A stretch of 64,000 nt of DNA from Saccharothrix sp. ST-888 (GTDB lineage: Bacteria; Actinomycetota; Actinomycetes; Streptomycetales; Streptomycetaceae): NCBI RefSeq assembly GCF_000955975.1, contig NZ_JYJF01000010.1:39922-103921 (forward strand). The letters run 5' to 3'. Below, piece by piece: positions 41,568-50,673 of the stretch (its first letter is position 1; each line of letters begins with the position of its first letter). A model generated the notes under the pieces. That model was not told the DNA's origin. It did not search any database and was given only the letters and a program-made list of their open reading frames with translations. A program made the position numbers and the translations under genes.

Positions 41568-42326
41568 ATGGAGCATCTGATAGCCCGCGTCCAGGCCGTC
41601 CACCAGACCCGCCCCGAGCTGTCGATGACGGCCGACCTGACCTCGCCGGCCGACCCGGCCCTCCCGCTGCTTCCCGGGCAGCGGGTCGACTTCAGTCTGA
41701 CCGTGACCCCGGTCGGGCACGGCTTCCGCTACTACGCCTACGTGATGGAGGAGCCCCTCACCGGGCTCGCCACCCTGAAGTCGATGCGCGGGTTCGGGCA
41801 CATGGAGAAGGCGCAGAAGTACGGCACCTACACCCGGGCGAACACCCCGCGCACGCTGACCTTCAGCCTGGAGATCAAGCAGGCCGTCCCCGGCGACGGT
41901 GTGCTGCTGCCCGCCATCTCCGCCGGTGTGATCGCCGCCGAGGGCCAGAAACTGAGCGGCTGCCAGCCGATCGCGCAGCGGGCCTACCGGGTCGTGCCGG
42001 CCCTCGCGCCGCCGAAGCTGCTGGTGGTCGCGCCCGGGATGAACGGGATGCTGCCGGGCCTGGCCCACGAGTTCGGCCCGGACGCCCGGCTGGTCGGCGT
42101 CTCCCCGCCGCGCCGCGGCATGGTCGGCATCGCCCCCGACGGCAGCGTCACCTACTTCCCCGAGCAGGGCTTCATCGGCTACGACCGGCTCTTCTACACC
42201 GTGGAGAACGGCTCGCGCGGGATCGCCCGGGGCGAGATCACCGTCTTCGTCGGACACCCGTACGAGATGCCCGGCCTGCTCGCGGCACCGACCGGGTACC
42301 TGCAGCCCGGGACCATGGCCAGGTAG
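41568..42326 (+). CDS. Unknown protein with a cadherin/Ig-like C-terminal repeat
   Basis: A 252-residue protein not recognised as a whole. The N-terminal two-thirds is beta-rich (GQRVDFSLTVTPVGHGFRYY, RTLTFSLEIKQAVPGDGVLL). The C-terminal part, GMVGIAPDGSVTYFPEQGF and GYDRLFYTVENGSRGIA, follows the tandem cadherin/Ig-like pattern (DGS-x-x-Y-x-P...GF-G-D-x-F-Y-T-V) found in surface adhesins. There is no signal peptide and no membrane segment, which is odd for such a domain. The ATG at 41568 follows CGAGGAGAG. The two flanking genes are on the same strand with short gaps, so an operon 40727-44391 is likely. Confidence 0.7.
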   Translation: MEHLIARVQAVHQTRPELSMTADLTSPADPALPLLPGQRVDFSLTVTPVGHGFRYYAYVMEEPLTGLATLKSMRGFGHMEKAQKYGTYTRANTPRTLTFSLEIKQAVPGDGVLLPAISAGVIAAEGQKLSGCQPIAQRAYRVVPALAPPKLLVVAPGMNGMLPGLAHEFGPDARLVGVSPPRRGMVGIAPDGSVTYFPEQGFIGYDRLFYTVENGSRGIARGEITVFVGHPYEMPGLLAAPTGYLQPGTMAR

Positions 42327-42340
42327 GAAGCAACCCCTAC

Positions 42341-43051
42341 GTGACCACCCATCGCGGCCGAATCGCCGTGGCCGCCGTCGCGGTCGCCCTGGCGATCCTC
42401 TGTGCCTACCTCGGCGTCCGGTACTCCGCCGACGACGCGGCCACCGCCTGCCCGGACGGCTCCTTCTGCCTGTACGGCGGCCAGGACGCGCACGGCCCGG
42501 TGCTCTCCGGCGGCCCCCTGGCCACCCACGAGGACCGCGCCGGATCCGGCGACGGCGCCGTCCACTCCGTGCTCAACCGCAGCACGTACTGGGCCTGCCT
42601 GTACGAGAAGGCCGCCTTCGGCGGGGCGGTGAAGACCTTCGCCCCCGGGGCGAAGGAGAGCTGGGACGGCTTCGGCCGCGCCCCGGGCGGCGGGTTCGGC
42701 TCGGTCAAGCCCGCCAAGTCCCAGGCCGGCTGTCTGAACGGCTACGAGCGGTGCCCCGAGCGCTCGCTCTGCCTCTTCCAGGAGCCCAGCGGGCGCGGCC
42801 CGATGAAGTCCTGGGCCGACGACGCCTCCCGGTACGGCGACGACTGGCCGGGCCACGCGGCCTCGGTGTGGAACCGTTCCGTCTCCACCGCCTGTCTCTA
42901 CCGCAGTGCGGGCTACACCGGCCAGTGGACGGTCGGCGGGAAGCGGTACGCCGCCTTCGTCGTCCCGCCCGGCAACAGCGTCACCCTCACCGGTCCGTAC
43001 GCCCAGGCGGTGGGCTCGCACAAGCTGGTCACCGACCCGGACGCCTGCTGA
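42341..43051 (+). CDS. Secreted peptidase-inhibitor I36-like protein, tandem repeat
   Basis: A 236-residue protein with a non-cleaved or Sec-type leader (VAAVAVALAILCAYLGV). Two copies of an I36-like domain are seen: the first with CPDGSFCLYGGQDAHGP and CLYEKAAFGG, the second with CPERSLCLFQEPSGRGP and CLYRSAGYTGQW. The paired Cys spacing (C-P-x-x-S-x-C-L-x) is typical of these small disulphide-bonded beta-sandwich domains, many of which inhibit extracellular proteases. The GTG at 42341 follows GTAGGAAG. It sits 14 nt after the Ig-like gene. An inhibitory role is family inference. Confidence 0.8.
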   Translation: MTTHRGRIAVAAVAVALAILCAYLGVRYSADDAATACPDGSFCLYGGQDAHGPVLSGGPLATHEDRAGSGDGAVHSVLNRSTYWACLYEKAAFGGAVKTFAPGAKESWDGFGRAPGGGFGSVKPAKSQAGCLNGYERCPERSLCLFQEPSGRGPMKSWADDASRYGDDWPGHAASVWNRSVSTACLYRSAGYTGQWTVGGKRYAAFVVPPGNSVTLTGPYAQAVGSHKLVTDPDAC

Positions 43052-43083
43052 CCCCGCCTGCCGACCCTGTCGATAAGGATCCG

Positions 43084-44391
43084 ATGAGTACCCGTTTTCC
43101 CGCCGGGCTGCGCCGACTCGCCATGGCCGGTGCGGTGGTGGCGGCGGTCGGGGTGCTGCCGCCACCGCCCGCCTCGGCGGCCCGGGCCGAGGACCTGCTG
43201 GGCCGGCCGTCCGCCGTCACCGTGCTCGCCCCGGGTCTCACCCGCACCACCTACCCGGGCGGCGACAACAGCTGGCTGACCGTCAACGTGCTGCGGATCG
43301 ACCCGGACGCGGCGCCGCTGACCCTGCGCAGCACGGTGGGCGAGGCCGCCGGCAGCGCCGAGCCGGTGAGCCGGCAGCTCTCCCGGCCCGACCTGGCGCC
43401 GCCCGCGCTCGCCGGGGTCAACGGCAGCTTCTTCGACGACGACCTGATGAAGAAGTACAACCTCCCCGAGGGCGACCCGGAGGGCGTCTCGATCCAGGGC
43501 GGTGCGCTGCTGAGCGAGGCGAGCGGCGGCGGTGTGCTGCTGCTGCAGCACGGCCGCCCGTACATCACCACGCTGAAGACCGACATCACGCTGGCCGCTC
43601 CCGGGGCGACCACCGAGGTGCACGGCATCAACCGGCATCCGGGGCGGATCCCGTGGGAGATGCCCGTCTCCCGCAAGGGCGACCGCGCGATCGGCTTCCA
43701 GGGCGACCTGGAGGCCGACCCGGGCAGCCAGGTCTTCACCGACCCGGACGAGATCGTGCTCTTCACCCCGGAGTTCGGCATCCCCACCCCGGCGCCGCTG
43801 GCCGGCTCCGAGGCGCCGGCCGCCGCCGACCCGGGCGTGGAGGTGGTGCTGGACCACAGCGGCACGGTGCTCTCCTTCCGGCAGGGGCGCGGCGGTACCG
43901 ACGTCCCGGCCGGGGGCAGGGTGCTCCAGGGCATCGGCCAGGGCGCCGAGTGGCTGACCAGGCATGCGCAGACGGGCCAGCAGCTCACCCTCACCGAGAA
44001 GGTGACCGACGTCCGGTTCGGCGACGAGATCCCGCTCAGCCGCTCGCTCTTCGCGGTCTCCGGGCGGCTGATCATGCGTCAGGACGGCAAGAGCGCCTAC
44101 ACCGGCTCCGGCGGCGACCGGCACGCCCGGACGGTGGTCGGGGTGGACGGCGAGGGAAAGGTCCTGATCGTCACCGTCGACGCCGACGACGACCACCCCG
44201 GGATGGACTACAAGCAGCTCGGCACCCTGCTGGAGGCGCTGGACGCGACGGACGCACTGAACATCGACGGCGGCGGCTCGACCACCCTGGTGGTCGACGG
44301 CTCACTGGTGAACAAGCCGTCGGACGGCGTCGAACGCCCGGTCGCCGACTCGGTCTACGTCGGTCCCGGCGGCTACGGCGTCCCCGCCTAG
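43084..44391 (+). CDS. Secreted phosphodiester glycosidase (NAGPA domain)
   Basis: A 435-residue exported protein with a Sec signal (LRRLAMAGAVVAAVGVLPPP, cleavage near ASAA). The NAGPA/phosphodiester-glycosidase domain appears as PALAGVNGSFFDDD, GRHARTVVGVDGEGKVLIVT-like sequence, and the terminal DALNIDGGGSTTLVVDGSLV with RPVADSVYV. These are the usual catalytic region features. Such enzymes cleave sugar-1-phosphodiester bonds, including in teichoic-type polymers, which suits the adjacent wall-polymer genes. ATG 43084; a weak ribosome site (AAGGAT). Substrate is inferred from context. Confidence 0.88.
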   Translation: MSTRFPAGLRRLAMAGAVVAAVGVLPPPPASAARAEDLLGRPSAVTVLAPGLTRTTYPGGDNSWLTVNVLRIDPDAAPLTLRSTVGEAAGSAEPVSRQLSRPDLAPPALAGVNGSFFDDDLMKKYNLPEGDPEGVSIQGGALLSEASGGGVLLLQHGRPYITTLKTDITLAAPGATTEVHGINRHPGRIPWEMPVSRKGDRAIGFQGDLEADPGSQVFTDPDEIVLFTPEFGIPTPAPLAGSEAPAAADPGVEVVLDHSGTVLSFRQGRGGTDVPAGGRVLQGIGQGAEWLTRHAQTGQQLTLTEKVTDVRFGDEIPLSRSLFAVSGRLIMRQDGKSAYTGSGGDRHARTVVGVDGEGKVLIVTVDADDDHPGMDYKQLGTLLEALDATDALNIDGGGSTTLVVDGSLVNKPSDGVERPVADSVYVGPGGYGVPA

Positions 44392-44545
44392 GCTTGCCGC
44401 GCCGGTCCGCGCCGGGGTTCCCGGGGCGTCAACCGTCGCCTTCGGCAGGCGGATTCCGGAGTCGACCGTACGAGCGGGCGCTGGTTTAGACTTCTGGGGC
44501 TTCCCCGGGGGAGGCGGACGTCTACAGGGGCAGGCCGGCAATTCC

Positions 44546-46231
44546 ATGAACTCAGCACTTCCCACACCCGTGCCGAACATGGCGACGGTCGACCGGCGCG
44601 CCGTGGTGTCCGGCACCGACACCTCGGGACCCGTGCCGGTGGAGTACAAGTTCCGCCCCGCCGACGGCGACGCCCGGCACCTGATCGTCATCTTCTCCGG
44701 CTTCAACGCCCCCAACGGCTACCACTTCGCCGGACGCTCGCTGAACGACCTGCGCGCCAACATCCTCTGGATCCGCGACCACTTCGACGAGCACTACAGC
44801 TACTACATGTGCCGGGACATGTCGTTCGACATCGAGTTCTCGGTGCTGAACCTGATCGACCGCACGCTGGCCGGACTCGGCCTGACCCGCGACCAGGCCA
44901 GCCTGCTGGGCGTCTCCAAGGGCGGCAGCGCGGCCCTGTACTACGGGCTGAAGCACGGTTTCCGGAACATCGTCACCGTCGTCCCGCAGTTCCTGATCGG
45001 CGACTACGTCAGGGACCGCGCCGTGACCGGCCGCTACATGATGGGCACCGACATGCCGCAGCAGCATGTCGACGCCCTCAACGGCGCCATCACCGAACAG
45101 CTGAAGGCCTACGGCGCCCAGGGGCACAACGTCTACCTGTTCACCTCCGAGGCGGACGAACAGTACGAGACCGAGATCAACCCCCACCTCAACCTGTTCT
45201 GGAACTGCGCCAACTTCAACCTCATCCGGACCAACTCCCCGATGGTCCGCCAGCACGGCGAGGTCTCCGGTTACAACCTGCCGATCATCTCCGGCGTGCT
45301 GGCCGCCCTCACCGACGGGGCCCAGCCGCGGATCGGCTTCCTGGAGAACGGCGACCAGGCGGTCGACGAGCACGGCCGGCACCACTTCCTCGCCGAACTG
45401 CGCCGGTCCGAGACCCTGCTGGCGGTGCTCCAGAAGCAGGACATCCGCGGCAACAACCTCCAGCTCAGCGGCCATGCCTTCATCCCCGGTGACGCGGGCT
45501 ACGGGCCGGTCCAGACGGTGAAGCAGCTGGTCCTGGAGAGCGGCGGCCGGGTGCTGGAGTTCCCGCTCGCGGCGACCGAGGCCAAGTACACCTACAGCCG
45601 CTACTACGACCGCTACGCCTGCGACTACCCCGACGCCGGGTTCGAGCCGGAGAACAAGGCCGGGATACCGCTGAACGGCATACCCGGCGGCTCGTACGAG
45701 CTGTCGGTGCGGGTCAGCAGTCCGGCCGAGGGGATCGACCGCCGTACCCCGCTGGTCGCCCAGCGGCCCTTCGACCTGCGCCGGCCCACCGGCGGGATCG
45801 AGGTCTGCCTGGTCGGGGACGAGCAGGGGGTGCGGCTGATCCGCCGGCCGATCGTGGGCCACTCCTCCCAGGAGACCGCCTTCTCGATGGAGAAGAGCTG
45901 GCAGAAGGAACGGATCTTCCACGTCGAGGGCGTGTTCTTCGTCCACGGCCTGGAGGCCGCCGAGCGCGGGCACTCGACGTACTACCTGGTGCTGCGCAAC
46001 GCCCGGGCGACGTACTCCTACCGGCTCGGGATCTCGCGCAAGGCGCCCGTGGTCCGGCCCCATGTGCGGCGCGGTGACTACGGCAACTACGAGTTCGGCT
46101 ACTTCGCGACCTCGGGCTACAAGGGCATCGACCTGAAGAACGCCGCCACCGGGGAGTACGAGGTGCACATCTCGATGAGCCGGGGCGGGTCGCTCTTCTC
46201 GGTCGCCGCCGGCGCGATCACGCTGGCCTGA
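44546..46231 (+). CDS. Two-domain alpha/beta hydrolase near the wall-polymer genes
   Basis: A 561-residue cytosolic protein. The N-terminal half is an alpha/beta hydrolase: ARHLIVIFSGFNAPNGYHF, then the nucleophile elbow LLGVSKGGSAALYYGLKHGF (Ser124), VTVVPQFLIGDYVRDRAV and VYLFTSEADEQYETEINPHL (acid/His region). It recalls the Asp2-type hydrolase of accessory Sec systems. The C-terminal half is beta-rich (GGSYELSVRVSSPAEGIDRR; GDYGNYEFGYFATSGYKGID). It converges on the glycosyltransferase/polymerase gene. An acyl transfer or esterase role on a wall polymer is inferred from neighbours only. Confidence 0.75.
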   Translation: MNSALPTPVPNMATVDRRAVVSGTDTSGPVPVEYKFRPADGDARHLIVIFSGFNAPNGYHFAGRSLNDLRANILWIRDHFDEHYSYYMCRDMSFDIEFSVLNLIDRTLAGLGLTRDQASLLGVSKGGSAALYYGLKHGFRNIVTVVPQFLIGDYVRDRAVTGRYMMGTDMPQQHVDALNGAITEQLKAYGAQGHNVYLFTSEADEQYETEINPHLNLFWNCANFNLIRTNSPMVRQHGEVSGYNLPIISGVLAALTDGAQPRIGFLENGDQAVDEHGRHHFLAELRRSETLLAVLQKQDIRGNNLQLSGHAFIPGDAGYGPVQTVKQLVLESGGRVLEFPLAATEAKYTYSRYYDRYACDYPDAGFEPENKAGIPLNGIPGGSYELSVRVSSPAEGIDRRTPLVAQRPFDLRRPTGGIEVCLVGDEQGVRLIRRPIVGHSSQETAFSMEKSWQKERIFHVEGVFFVHGLEAAERGHSTYYLVLRNARATYSYRLGISRKAPVVRPHVRRGDYGNYEFGYFATSGYKGIDLKNAATGEYEVHISMSRGGSLFSVAAGAITLA

Positions 46232-46233
46232 GG

Positions 46234-46258
46234 GCGGCGCGCCGCCGGGGCGCGCCGC
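46234..46258. terminator. Short bidirectional hairpin between convergent genes
   Basis: Arms GCGGCGCG (46234-46241) and CGCGCCGC (46251-46258) lie in the 29-bp gap between the hydrolase stop (46231) and the polymerase stop (46261). Eight GC pairs; probably terminates both. Confidence 0.55.
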
Positions 46259-46260
46259 GC

Positions 46261-49200
46261 TCAGCGCTTGTTGAGCGCCTCGATCGCGTGGAAGACGCGC
46301 TCGCTGTTGCGGGTGTCCCGGGGGCCGAAGAAGGCCTCCACCCGCTCGCGGTACGGGCTCTGCATCACGAAGCCGCCGGCCATCGAGGCGATCACCTCGT
46401 CCACCGCGTGCTCGACCGTGCGGCACGCTGGTCCGAAGCCCTCGTTGAGGATGTTCAGGTACCCGAGCCGGTAGTGCTTGCTGTAGAACTCGTCGAAGTC
46501 GAAGGGGACGTAGACCAGCGGCGTCCCCATGTAGACCACGTCGAAGAACACCGACGAGTAGTCGGTGACCATCAGCGAGCACTCCTTGAGGGCGTCCTGC
46601 ACGTCACGGGTGGCCGGGTCGGCCACCTCGACCGAGGGGTGGCCGGTGCTGAAGTGGTGCAGGTACGGCCGGATCTCGTAGTGCGGGAAGAACTCCAGCG
46701 TCACACCGAAGTGTTCGAGCGCCGCGAGCAGGCGCGGGTGCTTGATGAACTCGGAGAAGAAGCGGTAGTACTCCGAGGAGGCGAACGGGATCTTCGGCTG
46801 GGCCGCCCGGTTGTAGGAGGGCGCCACGATGTCCCGGCGCCAGGTGGGCATCAGCAGGATCCGCCGGTCCTTGCGCACCTGCTCCAGCGCGTCGAAGCGC
46901 GGCAGACCGGTCTGCGCCACCCGCCTCGTGCCGTAGCCGAACTCCTCGGCGATGTAGCGGTTCTCGGCGGCGGCCGAGGTGACGAACATGTCCACGCTGG
47001 TGACGTGCCGCTGGGCGGACTGCGAGACGTCGTTGTAGATGACACCGTGCTGCAGGAAGACCCGCTTGTAGCGCAGCAGGTCGCCGTAGGTGGCCAGGTA
47101 GGCGCGCTTGTGGGTGCCGCGCGGGGTGAGGTACGCCTCCAGGTCGTACGGGCTGATCAGGTTGGTGGCGTGCAGCAGGTAGAGCCGGTGCCGGGTGGAC
47201 CCGTGGGCCAGCACCTTGCCGTACTTCTTGACCTTGCCCCAGTCCGGACTGGTCCGCTCGATCACGTAGTAGGCGTTGCGGCGCCTCTTGTTGCTGCGCA
47301 TCCAGCGGAAGAAGTGCAGGCCGTTGTCCTGCGCGGTGTCCTGGCGCTCGCCGATGATCCAGATGTTGCGGTGGTGCAGCAGCGGGTAGGTCAGCCAGTA
47401 GCCGAGCCTGGTGCGCCAGCCCTTGCGTCCCGGCAGGCTCCGGCGCAGCTGGCTCGCCCCGCGCCGGAGGGCGCCCGGCAGGCGGCCGAAGGCCGAGCCG
47501 GCGAGGACGTCGAGGCGGACGGTGCCGTGCGCGTCCACGGTCAGCTCGTACCTGCGCCGGCCGACCCGGTGGACTCCCTTGTAGCGGTACAGCGACATGC
47601 GCGCGGTGACCGGGATGTCCACCCGGTGCTCGCCGTCGTCGATCCGGACGAAGAGCTCCTGCCGGCCCGCGCCGGCCTGGGCGAGGTGGGTGTCCCGCAC
47701 CCGGGCGTGGAAGCCAGCGTAGAGGTCCTTCTCCTTGCGGACGTGCCAGCGGTCGCGCCGGTAGTCCTGCTCCAGCGGAGCGGTGACCTCACCGTGCGCC
47801 GAACGCAGCACCAGTTCCAGGCGGTTGAGCAGCGGCTCGGCGAGGTCCACGCCGGTCATCGACAGCAGGCCCTCGAAGTGCAGGACCCCGTCGACGGGTT
47901 CGGCGGCCTCCAGGATCGCGCTCTGCTTGTCGACCCGCAGCAGGGCGCACTCGGTGCCGGTCCCGGCCAGCTGGCGGTAGAGCCCGCGCTCGTCCGCGTA
48001 GAGCTGCGGACGGTCCCTCGGCGGCTCGGTCGGGTCGCAGAAGACCTCCAGGCTGCCGGTCTTGGCGGCGTAGTGCAGCAGCCGGGACTGCGGCTGGATC
48101 GCGTACTGCCCGATCAGCTCGTCGGGGATCGGTGCGTACTGGGCGCAGACGGCGGGGAAGATCTCGGCGAGCGCCTGACGGCTCATGATCCGGTGCAGGC
48201 TGCGCAGGTACGGCTGGTAGTTGCGGACCACCATCCGGAACACCGTCTCGCGGACCTTCGGCTCGTCCTGGTCGGTGAACGCCAGCAGTCCCAGGTGGAG
48301 TTGGAGCAGGTCGCGGGAGCGCTGCGGGTGGTTCCAGGGTGAGTCGAGGAAGGATCCGCGCCTCTCCTCCACCCGCTCCAGGTGCACCACCTTGTCCACC
48401 AGGCTGATCTTGCGGGCCCGCAGCAGGGCGGGCAGGGCCAGCCAGGCCTCGTCGAAGTGCAGGCCCTCGCCGAAGCGCAGCCCGTACTCGGCCAGCTTGA
48501 GGGTCTTGAAGAGCTTGCCGCCGATACCGTCGGCGAAGAGCAGGAAGGGGGTGTCGGTGAGGTTCCGGATCACCCGGTCACCGTTGCCGAAGTAGCGCTG
48601 CCAGGGCGCCGGGGTGGTGGACTGCACCGGGAACTGTGCGACATCACCCATGATCACGTCGGCGACGTCCTGGCGGGCGGCCATCAGCAGGGTGTGCAGG
48701 GCGTTCCTGCCGAGGATGTCGTCGGCGTCCACGAACATCACCCAGGGCGCGCTGACCTTGCCGAGACCCGTGTTGCGGGCCGCGCCGGCGCCCTGGCGGG
48801 TCTGGGTGACCACGGTGACGTTGGACCGGTAGGCGGCGAAGGCGTGCAGCAGCCCGGCCGTGCCGTCGGTGGAGCCGTCGTCGACCAGGATCACCTGGGC
48901 GCGTTCGATACCGCGCTGCACGCCGATCGACCAGAGGCAGTCCAGCAGGGTGGCCTCGGCGTTGTGGCAGGGCACCACGATGGCCGCGGTGTACTTCGCC
49001 GGCTCCTCCGGCACCGCGGGGACGCCCGGCTCGCGGGTGAACCACTGCCAGTCGACGGTGGAGCGCTTGCGCGCCGCGACCAGCTCCAGGTGCTCGGCGG
49101 CGGTGCGCAGGCAGAGGTTGCCGCTGACCGTCTCGTACGCCTCGAAGAGGGCCTTGCCGACCTCGAAGCGGTACTCGTCCACCTCGTGCCCGCGGATGCA

Positions 49201-50667
49201 CAGCGCGGTGGTGTGGCGCTTGCCGTTCCAGAGCACCTGCATCAGGAAGTTCCACCGGCCGCCGGCCTTGAGCGCCCGGCCGACGGCGTCGATGTCGACG
49301 ACGGCCCGGTAGCGGATCACCCGGGAGTCGACCGAGACCAGCTCGACCGGGTACTCGTGCGCGGCGCTCTTGCCCTTGCGGACCACGCCCTTGAGGCTCA
49401 GCTGGTCCTTGGCGCCGATCCGGCCGAACTGGTTGAGGATCACCCCCTCCAGCTCGACCCGCTGGCCGTCCACCTCCAGGCGGGTCACCCGGTTGAACAG
49501 CTTCGCGTCGGCGAACGCGGCGGTGTGCAGGCCGAGCAGGGTGGCGTCCAGCTGCTGCTCGGCCTCCGGCAGGTGCAGCCCGGCGGCGGTCCAGTAGACC
49601 CTGCCGTCGCGCTCGAGCACGTCGCTGGCGACCACCGAGCGGCGCTGGACGTAGTCGGCGGTGGCCACCGCCGCGTCCAGCAGCCCCTGCCGCAGGCAGT
49701 AGGCCCGGATCCGCTCGATCACCCCGCAGCGCTCGTACGCCTCGGGGGTGACGGTCTCCAGGTACTCGGCCACGATCCGCTGGAAGGCGGCCCGGTACTC
49801 GGCGTCACCGCTGCGCAGGACGCCCATGTAGAGCCTGAGGTCGTGGGAGAGGAACTTGAGATCCTTACGGATCTTCAGGTCGTAGGCGCCCCGGCCCAGC
49901 AGGAACTCGTCGGCTCTGCGGTGCACCCAGACCCGGTCGGCGATGCTGCGGATCTCGCCGAGCCTGCGGGTGATGGACGGGGTCTCGGAGCTGACCTCGT
50001 AGAGCCAGCGGTAGACCGGCCTGGGGATGACGGTGATGCCGTCGGCGCAGGCGTACGCCACGGTGGAGAACAGGGTGTCCTCGTAGAAGACACCCTCGGG
50101 GAAGCGGACGTTGTCGCGCAGCAGGTACTCGCGGCGGTACAGCTTGGCGGCGGCGATCGGGTCGGTGAGCAGGTCCGGGTAGTCCCGGATGCCGGCGAAC
50201 CGCCGCTCCTCGGGATCGGCGTGCAGGTCCGCGGCCCAGAGCTTGGGTTCGCCGGTCTCCACGTTGACCCGGACCGCGCGGCCGAGGGTGAGGTCGGCGC
50301 CGGTGCGCAGCGCCGACTCCAGCAGGTCCTCGCACGCCTTGTTGGGCAGTTCGTCGTCGGCGTCCAGGAACAGCACGTAGGTGCCGGTCGCCGCCGCGAC
50401 GCCGTCGTTGCGGGGGGCGCCGACGCCGCCGCTGTTGGCCTGGCGGGGTATCAGCCGGATCCGCGGGTCGGCCTGCGCGAAACCCTGGACCAGTTCGACG
50501 GTGTTGTCCTCGGAGCAGTCGTCCACCACCAGGATCTCGATCGCGTCGAGGGTCTGGAGCTGGGCCGACTGGATGGCCCGGCCGACCGTACCCGCCGCGT
50601 TGTAGGCGGCGATCACCACCGAGACGGCCGGGGCAGGGGAGGTCACATACTCAGTGCTCGGACTCAA
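46261..50667 (-). CDS. Giant glycosyltransferase - CDP-glycerol glycerophosphotransferase
   Basis: A 1468-residue protein with three catalytic parts. Residues ~15-260 are a GT2 domain (VSVVIAAYNAAGTVGRAIQS; VLFLDADDELPNKA). Residues ~555-800 are a second GT2 domain (TAAIVVPCHNAEATLLDCLW; VMFVDADDILGRNALHTLLM). Residues ~1089-1468 match TagF-type CDP-glycerol glycerophosphotransferases (RNIWIIGERQDTAQDNGLHF; VFLQHGVIYNDVSQSAQRHV; CSLMVTDYSSVFFDVVYMGT). It probably builds a sugar-substituted poly(polyol phosphate) teichoic acid. The start may be TTG 50667 or GTG 50646. Its neighbour, a CDP-alcohol transferase, ends 7 nt upstream. Confidence 0.9.
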   Translation of the reverse strand: MSPSTEYVTSPAPAVSVVIAAYNAAGTVGRAIQSAQLQTLDAIEILVVDDCSEDNTVELVQGFAQADPRIRLIPRQANSGGVGAPRNDGVAAATGTYVLFLDADDELPNKACEDLLESALRTGADLTLGRAVRVNVETGEPKLWAADLHADPEERRFAGIRDYPDLLTDPIAAAKLYRREYLLRDNVRFPEGVFYEDTLFSTVAYACADGITVIPRPVYRWLYEVSSETPSITRRLGEIRSIADRVWVHRRADEFLLGRGAYDLKIRKDLKFLSHDLRLYMGVLRSGDAEYRAAFQRIVAEYLETVTPEAYERCGVIERIRAYCLRQGLLDAAVATADYVQRRSVVASDVLERDGRVYWTAAGLHLPEAEQQLDATLLGLHTAAFADAKLFNRVTRLEVDGQRVELEGVILNQFGRIGAKDQLSLKGVVRKGKSAAHEYPVELVSVDSRVIRYRAVVDIDAVGRALKAGGRWNFLMQVLWNGKRHTTALCIRGHEVDEYRFEVGKALFEAYETVSGNLCLRTAAEHLELVAARKRSTVDWQWFTREPGVPAVPEEPAKYTAAIVVPCHNAEATLLDCLWSIGVQRGIERAQVILVDDGSTDGTAGLLHAFAAYRSNVTVVTQTRQGAGAARNTGLGKVSAPWVMFVDADDILGRNALHTLLMAARQDVADVIMGDVAQFPVQSTTPAPWQRYFGNGDRVIRNLTDTPFLLFADGIGGKLFKTLKLAEYGLRFGEGLHFDEAWLALPALLRARKISLVDKVVHLERVEERRGSFLDSPWNHPQRSRDLLQLHLGLLAFTDQDEPKVRETVFRMVVRNYQPYLRSLHRIMSRQALAEIFPAVCAQYAPIPDELIGQYAIQPQSRLLHYAAKTGSLEVFCDPTEPPRDRPQLYADERGLYRQLAGTGTECALLRVDKQSAILEAAEPVDGVLHFEGLLSMTGVDLAEPLLNRLELVLRSAHGEVTAPLEQDYRRDRWHVRKEKDLYAGFHARVRDTHLAQAGAGRQELFVRIDDGEHRVDIPVTARMSLYRYKGVHRVGRRRYELTVDAHGTVRLDVLAGSAFGRLPGALRRGASQLRRSLPGRKGWRTRLGYWLTYPLLHHRNIWIIGERQDTAQDNGLHFFRWMRSNKRRRNAYYVIERTSPDWGKVKKYGKVLAHGSTRHRLYLLHATNLISPYDLEAYLTPRGTHKRAYLATYGDLLRYKRVFLQHGVIYNDVSQSAQRHVTSVDMFVTSAAAENRYIAEEFGYGTRRVAQTGLPRFDALEQVRKDRRILLMPTWRRDIVAPSYNRAAQPKIPFASSEYYRFFSEFIKHPRLLAALEHFGVTLEFFPHYEIRPYLHHFSTGHPSVEVADPATRDVQDALKECSLMVTDYSSVFFDVVYMGTPLVYVPFDFDEFYSKHYRLGYLNILNEGFGPACRTVEHAVDEVIASMAGGFVMQSPYRERVEAFFGPRDTRNSERVFHAIEALNKR

Positions 50668-50673
50668 GGTGGC

